A stretch of DNA of 5,340 nucleotides from an uncultured Chloroflexota bacterium (GTDB lineage: Bacteria; Chloroflexota; Dehalococcoidia; UBA2247; RBG-13-53-26), in NCBI GenBank assembly GCA_937860285.1, contig CALMBS010000101.1, forward strand, positions 1 to 5,340, in the 5' to 3' direction. The notes beneath the pieces are model-generated. The model did not search any database. It was not told the origin of the DNA and saw only the letters and a list, made by a program, of their open reading frames with translations. The position numbers were made by a program, and so were the translations under genes. Position 1 is the first letter of the stretch. Each line of letters opens with the position of its first letter. Below are positions 1 through 5,312 of the stretch, piece after piece.

Positions 1-1
1 C

Positions 2-832
2 GCCCCGGGGAGGCTGGACCACGCCATCACCACCTATCGCCTGATCATGTCCGCCAATGCCGATGAAGCGCGCCAGCTGGCCCAGCAGCTGGAGGAGAAG
101 AACCAGCAGAGACAGAAGCTCACCGAGGAGTTCCTGGCCAGGGCCAAGGGGCAGCTGGGGCCCGCGGGGGCGCAGCAGCCCATACTGGTGGTCGGCGGCG
201 AGGACTATCCGTCGGGCATCGCCGGCCTGATCGCCGGCCGGCTGGCAGAGGAGTTCTACCGGCCGGCCATCGTCTATGAGCTCAAGGAAAGCGCGGCCTC
301 GGGCAGCGCCCGCAGCATCCCCGAGTTCAACGTCGTCGGCGCGCTGTCGCAGTGCAGCGACCTGCTGCAGCGGTTTGGCGGACACCCCAGCGCCGCCGGG
401 TTCGGCCTGGCCCGGGAGAACCTCGAGGCCTTCGGAGGACGGCTGCTGGAGATAGCCGGGCGGGAGCTGGCCGGGGTCGACCTGCGCCCCCACCTCAACG
501 TGGACATCGAGATGCCCCTCTCCAGCGTCACGGGCAAGACATTCAGGCTGCTGGAGCGGTTCGCGCCCTTCGGCCAGGAGAACCCGGTGCCGGTCTTCCT
601 GTCCCGCCGGGCGGCGGTGGTGGAACACCGCCCCATCGGCGCCGCCTCGCAGCACCTCCGGCTGAGGCTCCGCGACGGCCGGGTCTCCTGGAAGGCCATC
701 GCCTTCGACCTCGGGCCCAATGACTCCGAGATCGCCCCGGAGATCGACATCGTCTACAACCTGGTCCGGGACCGCTGGAACGGCGAGGAGACCCTGGGCC
801 TCAACATCCTGGACTTCGCCCCCTCAACCTGA
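2..832 (+). CDS. recJ: Single-stranded-DNA-specific 5'-3' exonuclease RecJ, C-terminal part (5' end outside window)
   Basis: RecJ degrades single-stranded DNA 5' to 3' in the cytoplasm during recombinational and mismatch repair. The frame is open from base 2, so the ATG at 47 is internal. The 276 visible residues begin in a conserved GRLDHA stretch that normally follows the catalytic DHH core, and that core lies outside the window. In order: a helix rich in Gln/Glu (about residues 16-50); the DHHA1 domain with SGIAGLIAGRL (71-81), GSARSIPEFN (101-110) and the hallmark GGHPSAAGF (126-134); then the C-terminal OB-fold region with APFGQENP (188-195), HLRLRLRD and KAIAF. All are typical of RecJ, which is usually about 560-600 residues or longer, so roughly half is visible. 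The end looks complete after the OB fold (NILDF then APST). The TGA stop (830-832) lies in a hairpin-forming repeat. The gene converges on lgt. Family assignment is firm; catalytic competence cannot be judged without the DHH half. Confidence 0.95.
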   Translation, partial: APGRLDHAITTYRLIMSANADEARQLAQQLEEKNQQRQKLTEEFLARAKGQLGPAGAQQPILVVGGEDYPSGIAGLIAGRLAEEFYRPAIVYELKESAASGSARSIPEFNVVGALSQCSDLLQRFGGHPSAAGFGLARENLEAFGGRLLEIAGRELAGVDLRPHLNVDIEMPLSSVTGKTFRLLERFAPFGQENPVPVFLSRRAAVVEHRPIGAASQHLRLRLRDGRVSWKAIAFDLGPNDSEIAPEIDIVYNLVRDRWNGEETLGLNILDFAPST

Positions 833-897
833 AAGGTTGAGACATCAACCTAAGTTGAGACATCGACTTGAACGGGCAAGTTGAGTCATCAACCTGA
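824..897. repeat. Cluster of alternating inverted and direct copies of TCAACCT / AGGTTGA
   Basis: Four forward copies lie at 824-832 (TCAACCTGA), 845-853 (TCAACCTAA), 863-871 (TCGACTTGA) and 889-897 (TCAACCTGA). Three inverted copies lie between them at 834-840 (AGGTTGA), 852-858 and 878-884 (both AAGTTGA). Several pairs can fold: 824-830 with 834-840 (perfect 7 bp, 3-nt loop), 834-840 with 845-851 (perfect 7 bp, 4-nt loop), 852-858 with 863-869 (one G-U pair) and 878-884 with 889-895 (one mismatch). Only some can form at once. A direct repeat TTGAGWCATCRAC is also visible at 837, 855 and 881. The cluster holds the stop codons of recJ and lgt. Its position between converging genes suits a bidirectional terminator, but there is no U-tract. 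It could instead be a remnant of a mobile element or a REP-like element. The repeats are seen directly; their role is unknown. Confidence 0.8.
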
Positions 898-1713
898 CGG
901 CGCCAGCTCCGCCGGCGGCCCTGTCTCCCGTTTCACCAGGCGCGTCTTGCGGACGATGAGCATCACCACGCCAAACAGGACGATGCCTATGGAGATGACG
1001 TGCGACTGGTGCAGCGGCCCGCCCCACACCAGGTCCTCGGCCCTGGACCAGCTGATGATGAACCTCCCCACGCCATAGAGGACCAGGCTCACCAGGAAGA
1101 GGCTGCCGTCCGGCGTCAGCCTTTTCCACAGCCGCCACAGGATCACCAGCATCACCACATTCCACAGGATCTCATAGACCGGAGAAGGATGAGTCGGCAC
1201 CCCCAACAGCTGGTAGGGCACGACGGCGGCCGGGTTGGTGTACGCCAAGCCCCAGGGAAGAGAAGTCTCGGCCCCGATGGCATCGCCATTGAGCGTGCAG
1301 CCGATGCGCCCGATAGACAGCCCTGCGAAGATGCCGGGGGCCGCCGCATCGGCGAACCTCCCCAGGGAGAACTTGGCGATGCGGGAGTAGACGGCCACCG
1401 CCAGGGTGCCTCCGATGAGGCACCCGTACCAGCCCAGCCCGCCTTCCTGCACGGCCAGTATCTTCCCCGGGTTGTGGCTGTAGTACTCCGCCCAGTTGTC
1501 GATGACATTGGTCACCCGCGCCCCGATGAAGCCGAAGATGACTGCCCACAGAGCGGCGCTGAAGGTGATCTCGTCCTTGATGCCCACCTTCCTCGCCAGC
1601 CACAGTGTCACCCCCACACCGGTGCACGTGCCCAGGAACATCATGATGCCGTGCCATCCTATGTCGAGAGACCCGACGGACACTATGGTGGGATTCAGGT
1701 CGAGATTAATCAT
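889..1713 (-). CDS. lgt: Phosphatidylglycerol--prolipoprotein diacylglyceryl transferase Lgt
   Basis: Lgt is a polytopic inner-membrane enzyme that moves the diacylglyceryl group of phosphatidylglycerol onto the lipobox cysteine of prolipoproteins, the first step of lipoprotein maturation. The 274-residue length is normal. About seven hydrophobic segments are visible, roughly 17-38, 52-72, 94-112, 122-135, 178-197, 203-221 and 236-254. Family motifs are WHG (20-22), GAR (64-66), GGLGWYG (91-97; Tyr96 at the position of E. coli His103, a change common outside proteobacteria), the Lgt signature starting GRIGC (135-139) with Asn142, Asp144 and Gly147, HPSPVYE (175-181) and YGVGRF (213-218), which holds the Tyr and Arg matching E. 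coli Tyr235 and Arg239. Arg136 matches essential Arg143, but Cys139 replaces the usual Asn146. The ATG start follows an AGGAGGGG site with a 4-nt gap. It starts 10 nt after the ftsY stop, so the two are almost surely cotranscribed. The TGA stop lies in the repeat cluster shared with recJ. Confidence 0.95.
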   Translation of the reverse strand: MINLDLNPTIVSVGSLDIGWHGIMMFLGTCTGVGVTLWLARKVGIKDEITFSAALWAVIFGFIGARVTNVIDNWAEYYSHNPGKILAVQEGGLGWYGCLIGGTLAVAVYSRIAKFSLGRFADAAAPGIFAGLSIGRIGCTLNGDAIGAETSLPWGLAYTNPAAVVPYQLLGVPTHPSPVYEILWNVVMLVILWRLWKRLTPDGSLFLVSLVLYGVGRFIISWSRAEDLVWGGPLHQSHVISIGIVLFGVVMLIVRKTRLVKRETGPPAELAPSG

Positions 1714-1717
1714 GAGT

Positions 1718-1725
1718 CCCCTCCT
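1718..1725 (-). promoter_or_regulatory. Ribosome-binding site of lgt, overlapping the ftsY stop codon
   Basis: On the minus strand this reads AGGAGGGG, 4 nt before the lgt ATG. Its first two bases belong to the TAG stop of ftsY (1724-1726). A ribosome finishing ftsY therefore covers the lgt initiation site, the usual arrangement for translational coupling. It also fixes the lgt start at 1713. Confidence 0.8.
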
Positions 1726-2641
1726 ATGACATTACGGCTTCCACGAAGGACCGCGGATCAAAGGGCGCCAGGTCCTCGACAGTCTCGCCCGTGCCGATGA
1801 ACCGCACCGGGATCTTCAGCTGGTCGCATATGGCCAGCACGATGCCGCCCTTGGCCGTGCTGTCCAGCTTGGTCAGGATGATGCCCGTGATGCCTACCGC
1901 TTCCGTGAAGTACTTCGCCTGGCTGACCCCGTTCTGCCCGGTGTTGGCATCCAGCACCAGCAGCGTGTCATGGGGGGCGGTGGGATCCACCCTCTGGACC
2001 ACCTTCCGGATCTTCTTCAGCTCTTCCATCAGATTGAACTTGGTCTGCAGCCGGCCGGCGGTGTCCACGATGACGACCTGGATGCCGCGGGTCCGGGCCG
2101 CCTGCACGGCATCGAAGACGACCGCGCCCGGGTCGGCGCCCGGCTGATGCGCGATGACCTCGACCCCTATCTTGTCACCCCACCACTTCAGCTGGTCGAT
2201 GGCGGCCGCCCGGAAGGTGTCCGCCGCGGCCAGCAGCACCTTGCTGCCGTCCTTCTTGTAGATGTAGCCCAGCTTGGCAATGCTGGTGGTCTTGCCGGAC
2301 CCGTTCACGCCCACCACCAGGACAACGCGGGGAGCGGCCGCCGCCGCGGGCTGGTTCCCGTTCACCTGCAGCATGGAGGTCATCTCCTCCATGAGCACGG
2401 CACGGACCTCCTGGCCGTCGCTGATCCTCTGCTTGCTGACGCGCTCCTTGACGCGGGTGATGAGCTTGTCCGTCGTCTCCACGCCGGCGTCGGCCGCTAT
2501 CAGCAGCTCCTCGAGCTCATCCCACAGCCCCTTGTCGATGGTCTGGCGGTCAAAGAGGCTGGAGATCTTCCCGAACCAGGCGTCCTTGGTGCGCTTGAGC
2601 GCCTGCTCGGTTTTCTTCTTGAAGGCATCAAACAGGCCCAC
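1724..2641 (-). CDS. ftsY: Signal recognition particle receptor FtsY (SRP GTPase)
   Basis: FtsY is the membrane-associated GTPase that docks SRP-ribosome complexes at the SecYEG translocon. The 305 residues form an NG-type FtsY with almost no acidic A domain. An amphipathic, Lys-rich start (MGLFDAFKKK) probably contacts lipid. A helical N domain follows (about 25-95), then a short Ala/Gln/Pro linker (96-104). The G domain has G1 GVNGSGKT (111-118), G2 DTFRAAA (141-147), the family stretch HQPGADPGAV (165-174), G3 DTAGR (193-197), the DANTGQN loop (231-237), G4 TKLD (257-260) and G5 GTGE (283-286). The C-terminal GTGE...DLAPFDP is characteristic of FtsY rather than Ffh, and there is no Met-rich M domain. 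The start is GTG: it has a G-rich SD-like site just upstream, and the only in-frame ATG upstream (2665) meets a stop after two codons. lgt follows 10 nt downstream, and ppdK lies 88 nt upstream on the same strand. Confidence 0.97.
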   Translation of the reverse strand: MGLFDAFKKKTEQALKRTKDAWFGKISSLFDRQTIDKGLWDELEELLIAADAGVETTDKLITRVKERVSKQRISDGQEVRAVLMEEMTSMLQVNGNQPAAAAAPRVVLVVGVNGSGKTTSIAKLGYIYKKDGSKVLLAAADTFRAAAIDQLKWWGDKIGVEVIAHQPGADPGAVVFDAVQAARTRGIQVVIVDTAGRLQTKFNLMEELKKIRKVVQRVDPTAPHDTLLVLDANTGQNGVSQAKYFTEAVGITGIILTKLDSTAKGGIVLAICDQLKIPVRFIGTGETVEDLAPFDPRSFVEAVMS

Positions 2642-2645
2642 GTTG

Positions 2646-2652
2646 CCCCCCT
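2646..2652 (-). promoter_or_regulatory. Ribosome-binding site supporting the GTG start of ftsY
   Basis: On the minus strand this reads AGGGGGG, 4 nt before the GTG at 2641. It is a purine-rich but imperfect match to AGGAGG. Together with the lack of a usable ATG nearby, it supports GTG as the ftsY start. Confidence 0.55.
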
Positions 2653-2663
2653 GTTGTCAGGAC

Positions 2664-2692
2664 ATGTTAGCACCTGGGTGCAGCATCGTCAA
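2664..2692 (-). promoter_or_regulatory. Candidate sigma-70-type promoter for ftsY-lgt with palindromic spacer
   Basis: On the minus strand the -35 box is TTGACG (2692-2687), one base off consensus. A 17-nt spacer follows, then TAACAT (2669-2664) as the -10 box, two bases off TATAAT. Transcription would start near 2657, leaving a leader of about 16 nt that just contains the SD. The spacer begins two bases... within it lies the perfect inverted repeat GCACC-TG-GGTGC (2670-2681), abutting the -10 box, which could be an operator. Box quality and spacing are good, but this is a by-eye match in a GC-rich gap, so ftsY may also be read through from ppdK. Confidence 0.45.
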
Positions 2693-2704
2693 AGGCGTTT
2701 GACG
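2687..2704. repeat. Inverted repeat (7-bp stem, 4-nt loop) overlapping the ftsY -35 box
   Basis: CGTCAAA (2687-2693) and TTTGACG (2698-2704) are perfect inverted copies separated by GGCG. The left arm contains the proposed ftsY -35 hexamer. No T-run follows on either strand, so it is not a standard intrinsic terminator. It could be an operator or an RNA hairpin in a read-through ppdK-ftsY transcript. Confidence 0.6.
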
Positions 2705-2709
2705 GTGCC

Positions 2710-2729
2710 CGGCCGCTCCACAGCGGGCG
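2710..2729 (-). terminator. GC-rich hairpin immediately after ppdK (possible weak terminator)
   Basis: Directly after the ppdK TAG, the minus strand can pair CCGCT with AGCGG around a 4-nt loop (plus-strand 2713-2726), with two more pairs beyond one mismatch. It is placed where a terminator or mRNA-end stabiliser would be, but lacks the U-tract of an intrinsic terminator. Whether it ends transcription is uncertain. Confidence 0.3.
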
Positions 2730-5018
2730 CTAGGCCGTGTCCAGCGCTGGCGCCGGCTTCTCGGCCTTCTCGTCCAGGGCGGCCTGCGCCGCCACCAGCC
2801 GGGCCACCGGTATCCGGAAGGCGCTGCAGCTCACGTAGTCGATCCCGATCTGGTGGAAGTAGCGTATCGACCGCGCCTCGCCGCCGTGCTCGCCGCAGAC
2901 CCCTATCTGGATGTTCTTCTTGTTCCTCCGGGCCCACATGATGGCCGTCTCCATCAGCCGGCCCACGCCCTTCACGTCCACGATCTCGAAGGGGTTGTCC
3001 GCCAGAATGCCCAGCCGCAGGTACGTGGCCAGGAACTTTTTCTCCGCGTCCTCGCGGCTGAAGGAGTACACGGCCTGGGTGAGGTCGTTGGTGCCGAAGG
3101 AGAAGAAGTCCGCCTCGTGGGCCAGCTTGCCCGCCCGCATGCACGCCCGCACCGTCTCCATCATCACCCCCACCTTCAGCCCCGCCGCTTTGACGTGCTT
3201 CTTCACCCAGAGCAGCTCCTGCACCGTGATCACCTGGGGGATCATCACCGCGGCGTCCACTTTGGCCTTGCCCTGCACCGCGGCCTTGGCCTGGATGATG
3301 GCCTCCACCTGCATCCGGTAGATCTCCGGGTTGGTGACGCCCAGCCTCACCCCGCGGTGGCCGATCATGGGGTTCACCTCCCGCAGCTCCCGCACCATCT
3401 CCTGGACCCGGGGGACCGTGGCATCGCTCTCGGACGGCAGGAACTCGTGCAGCGGCAGGTCCAGCAGCCTGATGATGATGGGCAGCCCGTCCAGCTCGCG
3501 GAATATGGCCTCGAAGTCCTCCACCTGGTACCGGCGCAGCAGCTCCAGGGACTGCATCTTCTCGCCCTCCGTCCGGGCCATGATGTACTCCCGGATGGCG
3601 GAGAGGCGCTCCGGGGCGTTGAACTGGCGCTCGGTGCGGCACAGCCCGATGCCCTCGCAGCCGAAGCCCTTGGCCAGCCGGATCATGTCCGCCGTGTCCG
3701 CATTGGCCCGCACGCCCAGGCGGCGGAAGCCGTCCGCCCAGGACAGGAGCTCGGACAGCTCCGGCGTGACCTCGACCTCCTCCAGGGCGAGGGCGCCGAG
3801 ATACACCGTGCCGGTGGTGCCGTCGATGGTGATCTCCATGCCTTTGGTCACCACGTGGCCGCGGACCTCGAACTGCTCCGCCTTGAGGTCGATCTTGATG
3901 TCCTCCGCGCCGCAGATGCAGGGCTTGCCCATGGCCCTGGTGACTATGGCGGCATGCGAGGTCAGCCCACCCCGGGAGGTGAGCACGCCGTCGGAGGCGG
4001 CGATGCCCTGGATATCGTCCGGGCTGGTCTCCGGCCGGACCAGTATCACCTTCTCGCTCTTCTCGGCCATCCGCAGCGCCTCGGTGGGATGGAAGACCAC
4101 CTTGCCGAAGGCGGCCCCCGGGGCCGCGTTCAGGCCGTGCGCCAGCGGCTCGTGATGGTCGATGGACTTGATGCGTTTGTGCAGCAGGCCTTTCAGCTCC
4201 TCCGGCTTCACCCGTTTGACGGCGTCCTCCTTCGAGATGAGGCCCTCCCGGGCCAGGTCGACCGCTATCCTCACTGCCGCCTGGCCGCTGCGCTTGCCGG
4301 CCCTGGTCTGCAGGATGTAGAGGGTCCCGGACTCGATGGTAAACTCCACGTCCTGCATGTCATGGAAGTGCCCTTCCAGCTTGTGCGCCACCCCCTCCAG
4401 CTCGGAGTACATCTCGGGCATGGCCTCCTTGAGCTCCTGGATGGGGGCCGGAGTCCGGACCCCGGAGACGATGTCCTCGCCCTGCGCCCGGCCGATGTAC
4501 TCCCCGAACAGGACCGGCTCCCCCGTGCTGGCGTTGCGGGTGAAGACCACGCCCGTCCCCGACCGGTCGTCCAGGTTGCCCATGACCATGGCCTGCACCA
4601 CGGCCGACGTGCCGATGTCGCGGGGGATGTTGTTCAGGCGGCGGTACTCGACGGCCCGCAGGTTGTCCCAGGAGCCGAAGATCTTCTTGATGGCGGAGAT
4701 CATGTGCTGCTTGCTGCGGATGTTGAGCAGGGTATCCATCATCCCCGGCATCGAGACCGGCGCGGAAGAGCGGACGGACACCATCAGCCCGTCCCCCATC
4801 TTCTTGCCGGTGGTCTCCTCCAGCCAGCGCAGCCCATCTTCGATGTCCTCGATGGGCAGGCGCCCGCTGCGCCGGTACTCGGCGTAGGCTTCGATGGAGA
4901 CCACGAAGCCAGGGGGCACGCGCAGCCCGATCTTGGTCATGGTGACCAGGTTGGCCCCCTTATTGCCCAGAAGCATCTTGTCTTCGCATTCGTCAGTGAA
5001 ACGGTAGACCGCAGCCAC
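2730..5018 (-). CDS. ppdK: Pyruvate, phosphate dikinase, compact form lacking part of the ATP-grasp domain
   Basis: PPDK is a cytoplasmic enzyme that reversibly converts ATP, phosphate and pyruvate to AMP, pyrophosphate and PEP through a phosphohistidine on a swivelling domain. The 762 residues compare with about 870 in typical bacterial forms. The ATP-grasp domain (1-240) has GNKGANL (Lys20), SVRSSAPVSMPGMMDT (Arg83), and DVEF...QTR (Asp223, Glu225, Arg239). The phosphohistidine domain has GGLTSHAAIV (350-359, catalytic His355, with Thr353 at the regulatory Thr position). The PEP/pyruvate barrel has GLCRTE (Arg461), RLLD (Arg517), GHRGVRLG (553-560), Glu621, GTNDLTQ (Asp645) and CGEHGG (catalytic Cys708). 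By my alignment these match Clostridium symbiosum His455, Arg561, Arg617, Glu745, Asp769 and Cys831. About 90-100 residues are missing after MMDTLLNI (93-100). Smaller gaps lie near 530-545 and 605-615. Usual TEHMFF reads TERQFN, and LDPPLHEF reads LDLPLHEF. The start is GTG with a near-perfect SD. ftsY lies 88 nt downstream. Confidence 0.95.
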   Translation of the reverse strand: MAAVYRFTDECEDKMLLGNKGANLVTMTKIGLRVPPGFVVSIEAYAEYRRSGRLPIEDIEDGLRWLEETTGKKMGDGLMVSVRSSAPVSMPGMMDTLLNIRSKQHMISAIKKIFGSWDNLRAVEYRRLNNIPRDIGTSAVVQAMVMGNLDDRSGTGVVFTRNASTGEPVLFGEYIGRAQGEDIVSGVRTPAPIQELKEAMPEMYSELEGVAHKLEGHFHDMQDVEFTIESGTLYILQTRAGKRSGQAAVRIAVDLAREGLISKEDAVKRVKPEELKGLLHKRIKSIDHHEPLAHGLNAAPGAAFGKVVFHPTEALRMAEKSEKVILVRPETSPDDIQGIAASDGVLTSRGGLTSHAAIVTRAMGKPCICGAEDIKIDLKAEQFEVRGHVVTKGMEITIDGTTGTVYLGALALEEVEVTPELSELLSWADGFRRLGVRANADTADMIRLAKGFGCEGIGLCRTERQFNAPERLSAIREYIMARTEGEKMQSLELLRRYQVEDFEAIFRELDGLPIIIRLLDLPLHEFLPSESDATVPRVQEMVRELREVNPMIGHRGVRLGVTNPEIYRMQVEAIIQAKAAVQGKAKVDAAVMIPQVITVQELLWVKKHVKAAGLKVGVMMETVRACMRAGKLAHEADFFSFGTNDLTQAVYSFSREDAEKKFLATYLRLGILADNPFEIVDVKGVGRLMETAIMWARRNKKNIQIGVCGEHGGEARSIRYFHQIGIDYVSCSAFRIPVARLVAAQAALDEKAEKPAPALDTA

Positions 5019-5023
5019 AGTGC

Positions 5024-5031
5024 CACCTCCT
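5024..5031 (-). promoter_or_regulatory. Strong ribosome-binding site fixing the GTG start of ppdK
   Basis: On the minus strand this reads AGGAGGTG, followed by GCACT and the GTG start at 5018. It is a near-perfect complement to the 16S 3' end. It settles GTG as the start, since the nearest upstream ATG (5049) is out of frame. Confidence 0.85.
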
Positions 5032-5047
5032 CGTGGAAATCCTACAC

Positions 5048-5077
5048 ATGATATCGATGCCTGTTCGAACCTGTCAA
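5048..5077 (-). promoter_or_regulatory. Sigma-70-type promoter for ppdK with a palindrome in its spacer
   Basis: On the minus strand the -35 box is a perfect TTGACA (5077-5072). An 18-nt spacer follows, then TATCAT (5053-5048), one base off TATAAT. Transcription would start near 5041, giving a leader of about 22 nt that carries the strong SD. The spacer contains the 8-bp palindrome GTTCGAAC (5063-5070), a possible operator half-way between the boxes. Of the promoter candidates in the window this is the best. It suggests ppdK is transcribed on its own as well as, possibly, by read-through from the small gene upstream. Confidence 0.65.
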
Positions 5078-5136
5078 TAGGTCCATCCGAGGGCGAAGAC
5101 CGTGGTCAGAAGCGATACGCCGGCGCGAGGGGAGCT

Positions 5137-5301
5137 CTAGCCCTTCTGGGCCCTGTCGGGCTCCCGGACCAGCCATTCCCTGCCCATCAGCTGCCTGGCT
5201 TCATTCCAGCCCGCCACGGCTTCCTTCTCGTCCTTGTTGGCCGCGTTCAGGAGCCAGATCTGCTTGCCTTTGTGGGACATCGGCTGCACATACTTCCCCA
5301 T
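5137..5301 (-). CDS. Small protein of unknown function, 54 residues
   Basis: I do not recognise this gene with confidence. The product begins MGKYVQPMSHKGKQIWLL and ends REPDRAQKG. It is hydrophilic and charged, with three Trp, no Cys, no signal peptide and no membrane segment. It probably forms a short beta strand (KQIWLLNA, 13-20) followed by a helix (KDEKEAVAGWNEARQLMG, 23-40). The N-terminal pattern of a strand after HKGK faintly recalls the start of small STAS/SpoIIAA-like proteins, but it is too short for a full domain, so this is only a suggestion. The ATG at 5301 was chosen over the upstream ATG at 5331 because a strong AGGAGGTG lies just before it, inside what would otherwise be codons. 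The TAG stop is followed by 118 nt containing the ppdK promoter. The strong SD makes real translation likely. Confidence 0.65.
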   Translation of the reverse strand: MGKYVQPMSHKGKQIWLLNAANKDEKEAVAGWNEARQLMGREWLVREPDRAQKG

Positions 5302-5304
5302 GGA

Positions 5305-5312
5305 CACCTCCT
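5305..5312 (-). promoter_or_regulatory. Ribosome-binding site deciding the start of the 54-residue protein
   Basis: On the minus strand this reads AGGAGGTG, then TCC, then the ATG at 5301. The full-strength SD at this position argues for the 54-residue product rather than the 64-residue reading that starts at 5331, which has no comparable site visible upstream of it. Confidence 0.75.

Noticed and set aside
47..49. ATG at 47 as a start of a short RecJ-like gene
   Set aside because: The frame continues open to the window edge and the residues before it (GRLDHA region) are conserved RecJ sequence, so the gene begins outside the window.
824..897. CRISPR array or intrinsic terminator in the recJ-lgt repeat cluster
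   Set aside because: The units are too short and irregularly spaced (21, 18 and 26 nt) for CRISPR, there are no unique spacers of constant length, and the hairpins lack a T-run for an ordinary intrinsic terminator.
1000..1800. A 266-codon plus-strand frame across lgt and the end of ftsY
   Set aside because: The product is low-complexity (Pro, Gln, His, Arg rich) without any family motif, and Lgt is clear on the other strand.
1970..2941. A 323-codon plus-strand frame across ftsY and the ppdK end
   Set aside because: It spans two real genes and their gap, with a Gly/Arg/Pro-rich product that has no motif. It is a shadow of high GC.
2689..3642. A 317-codon minus-strand frame overlapping the 3' half of ppdK
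   Set aside because: It is frame-shifted relative to ppdK, very rich in Gly, Arg, Ala and Pro, and without motifs. The intact ppdK frame shows there is no frameshift needing a second product.
2853..5051. A very long open frame (732 codons) on the plus strand, antisense to ppdK
   Set aside because: It is a mirror of the GC-rich ppdK codons. Its product is dominated by His, Leu, Arg, Asp and Gly with no recognisable domain, and the minus-strand frame is an unmistakable PPDK over the same bases.
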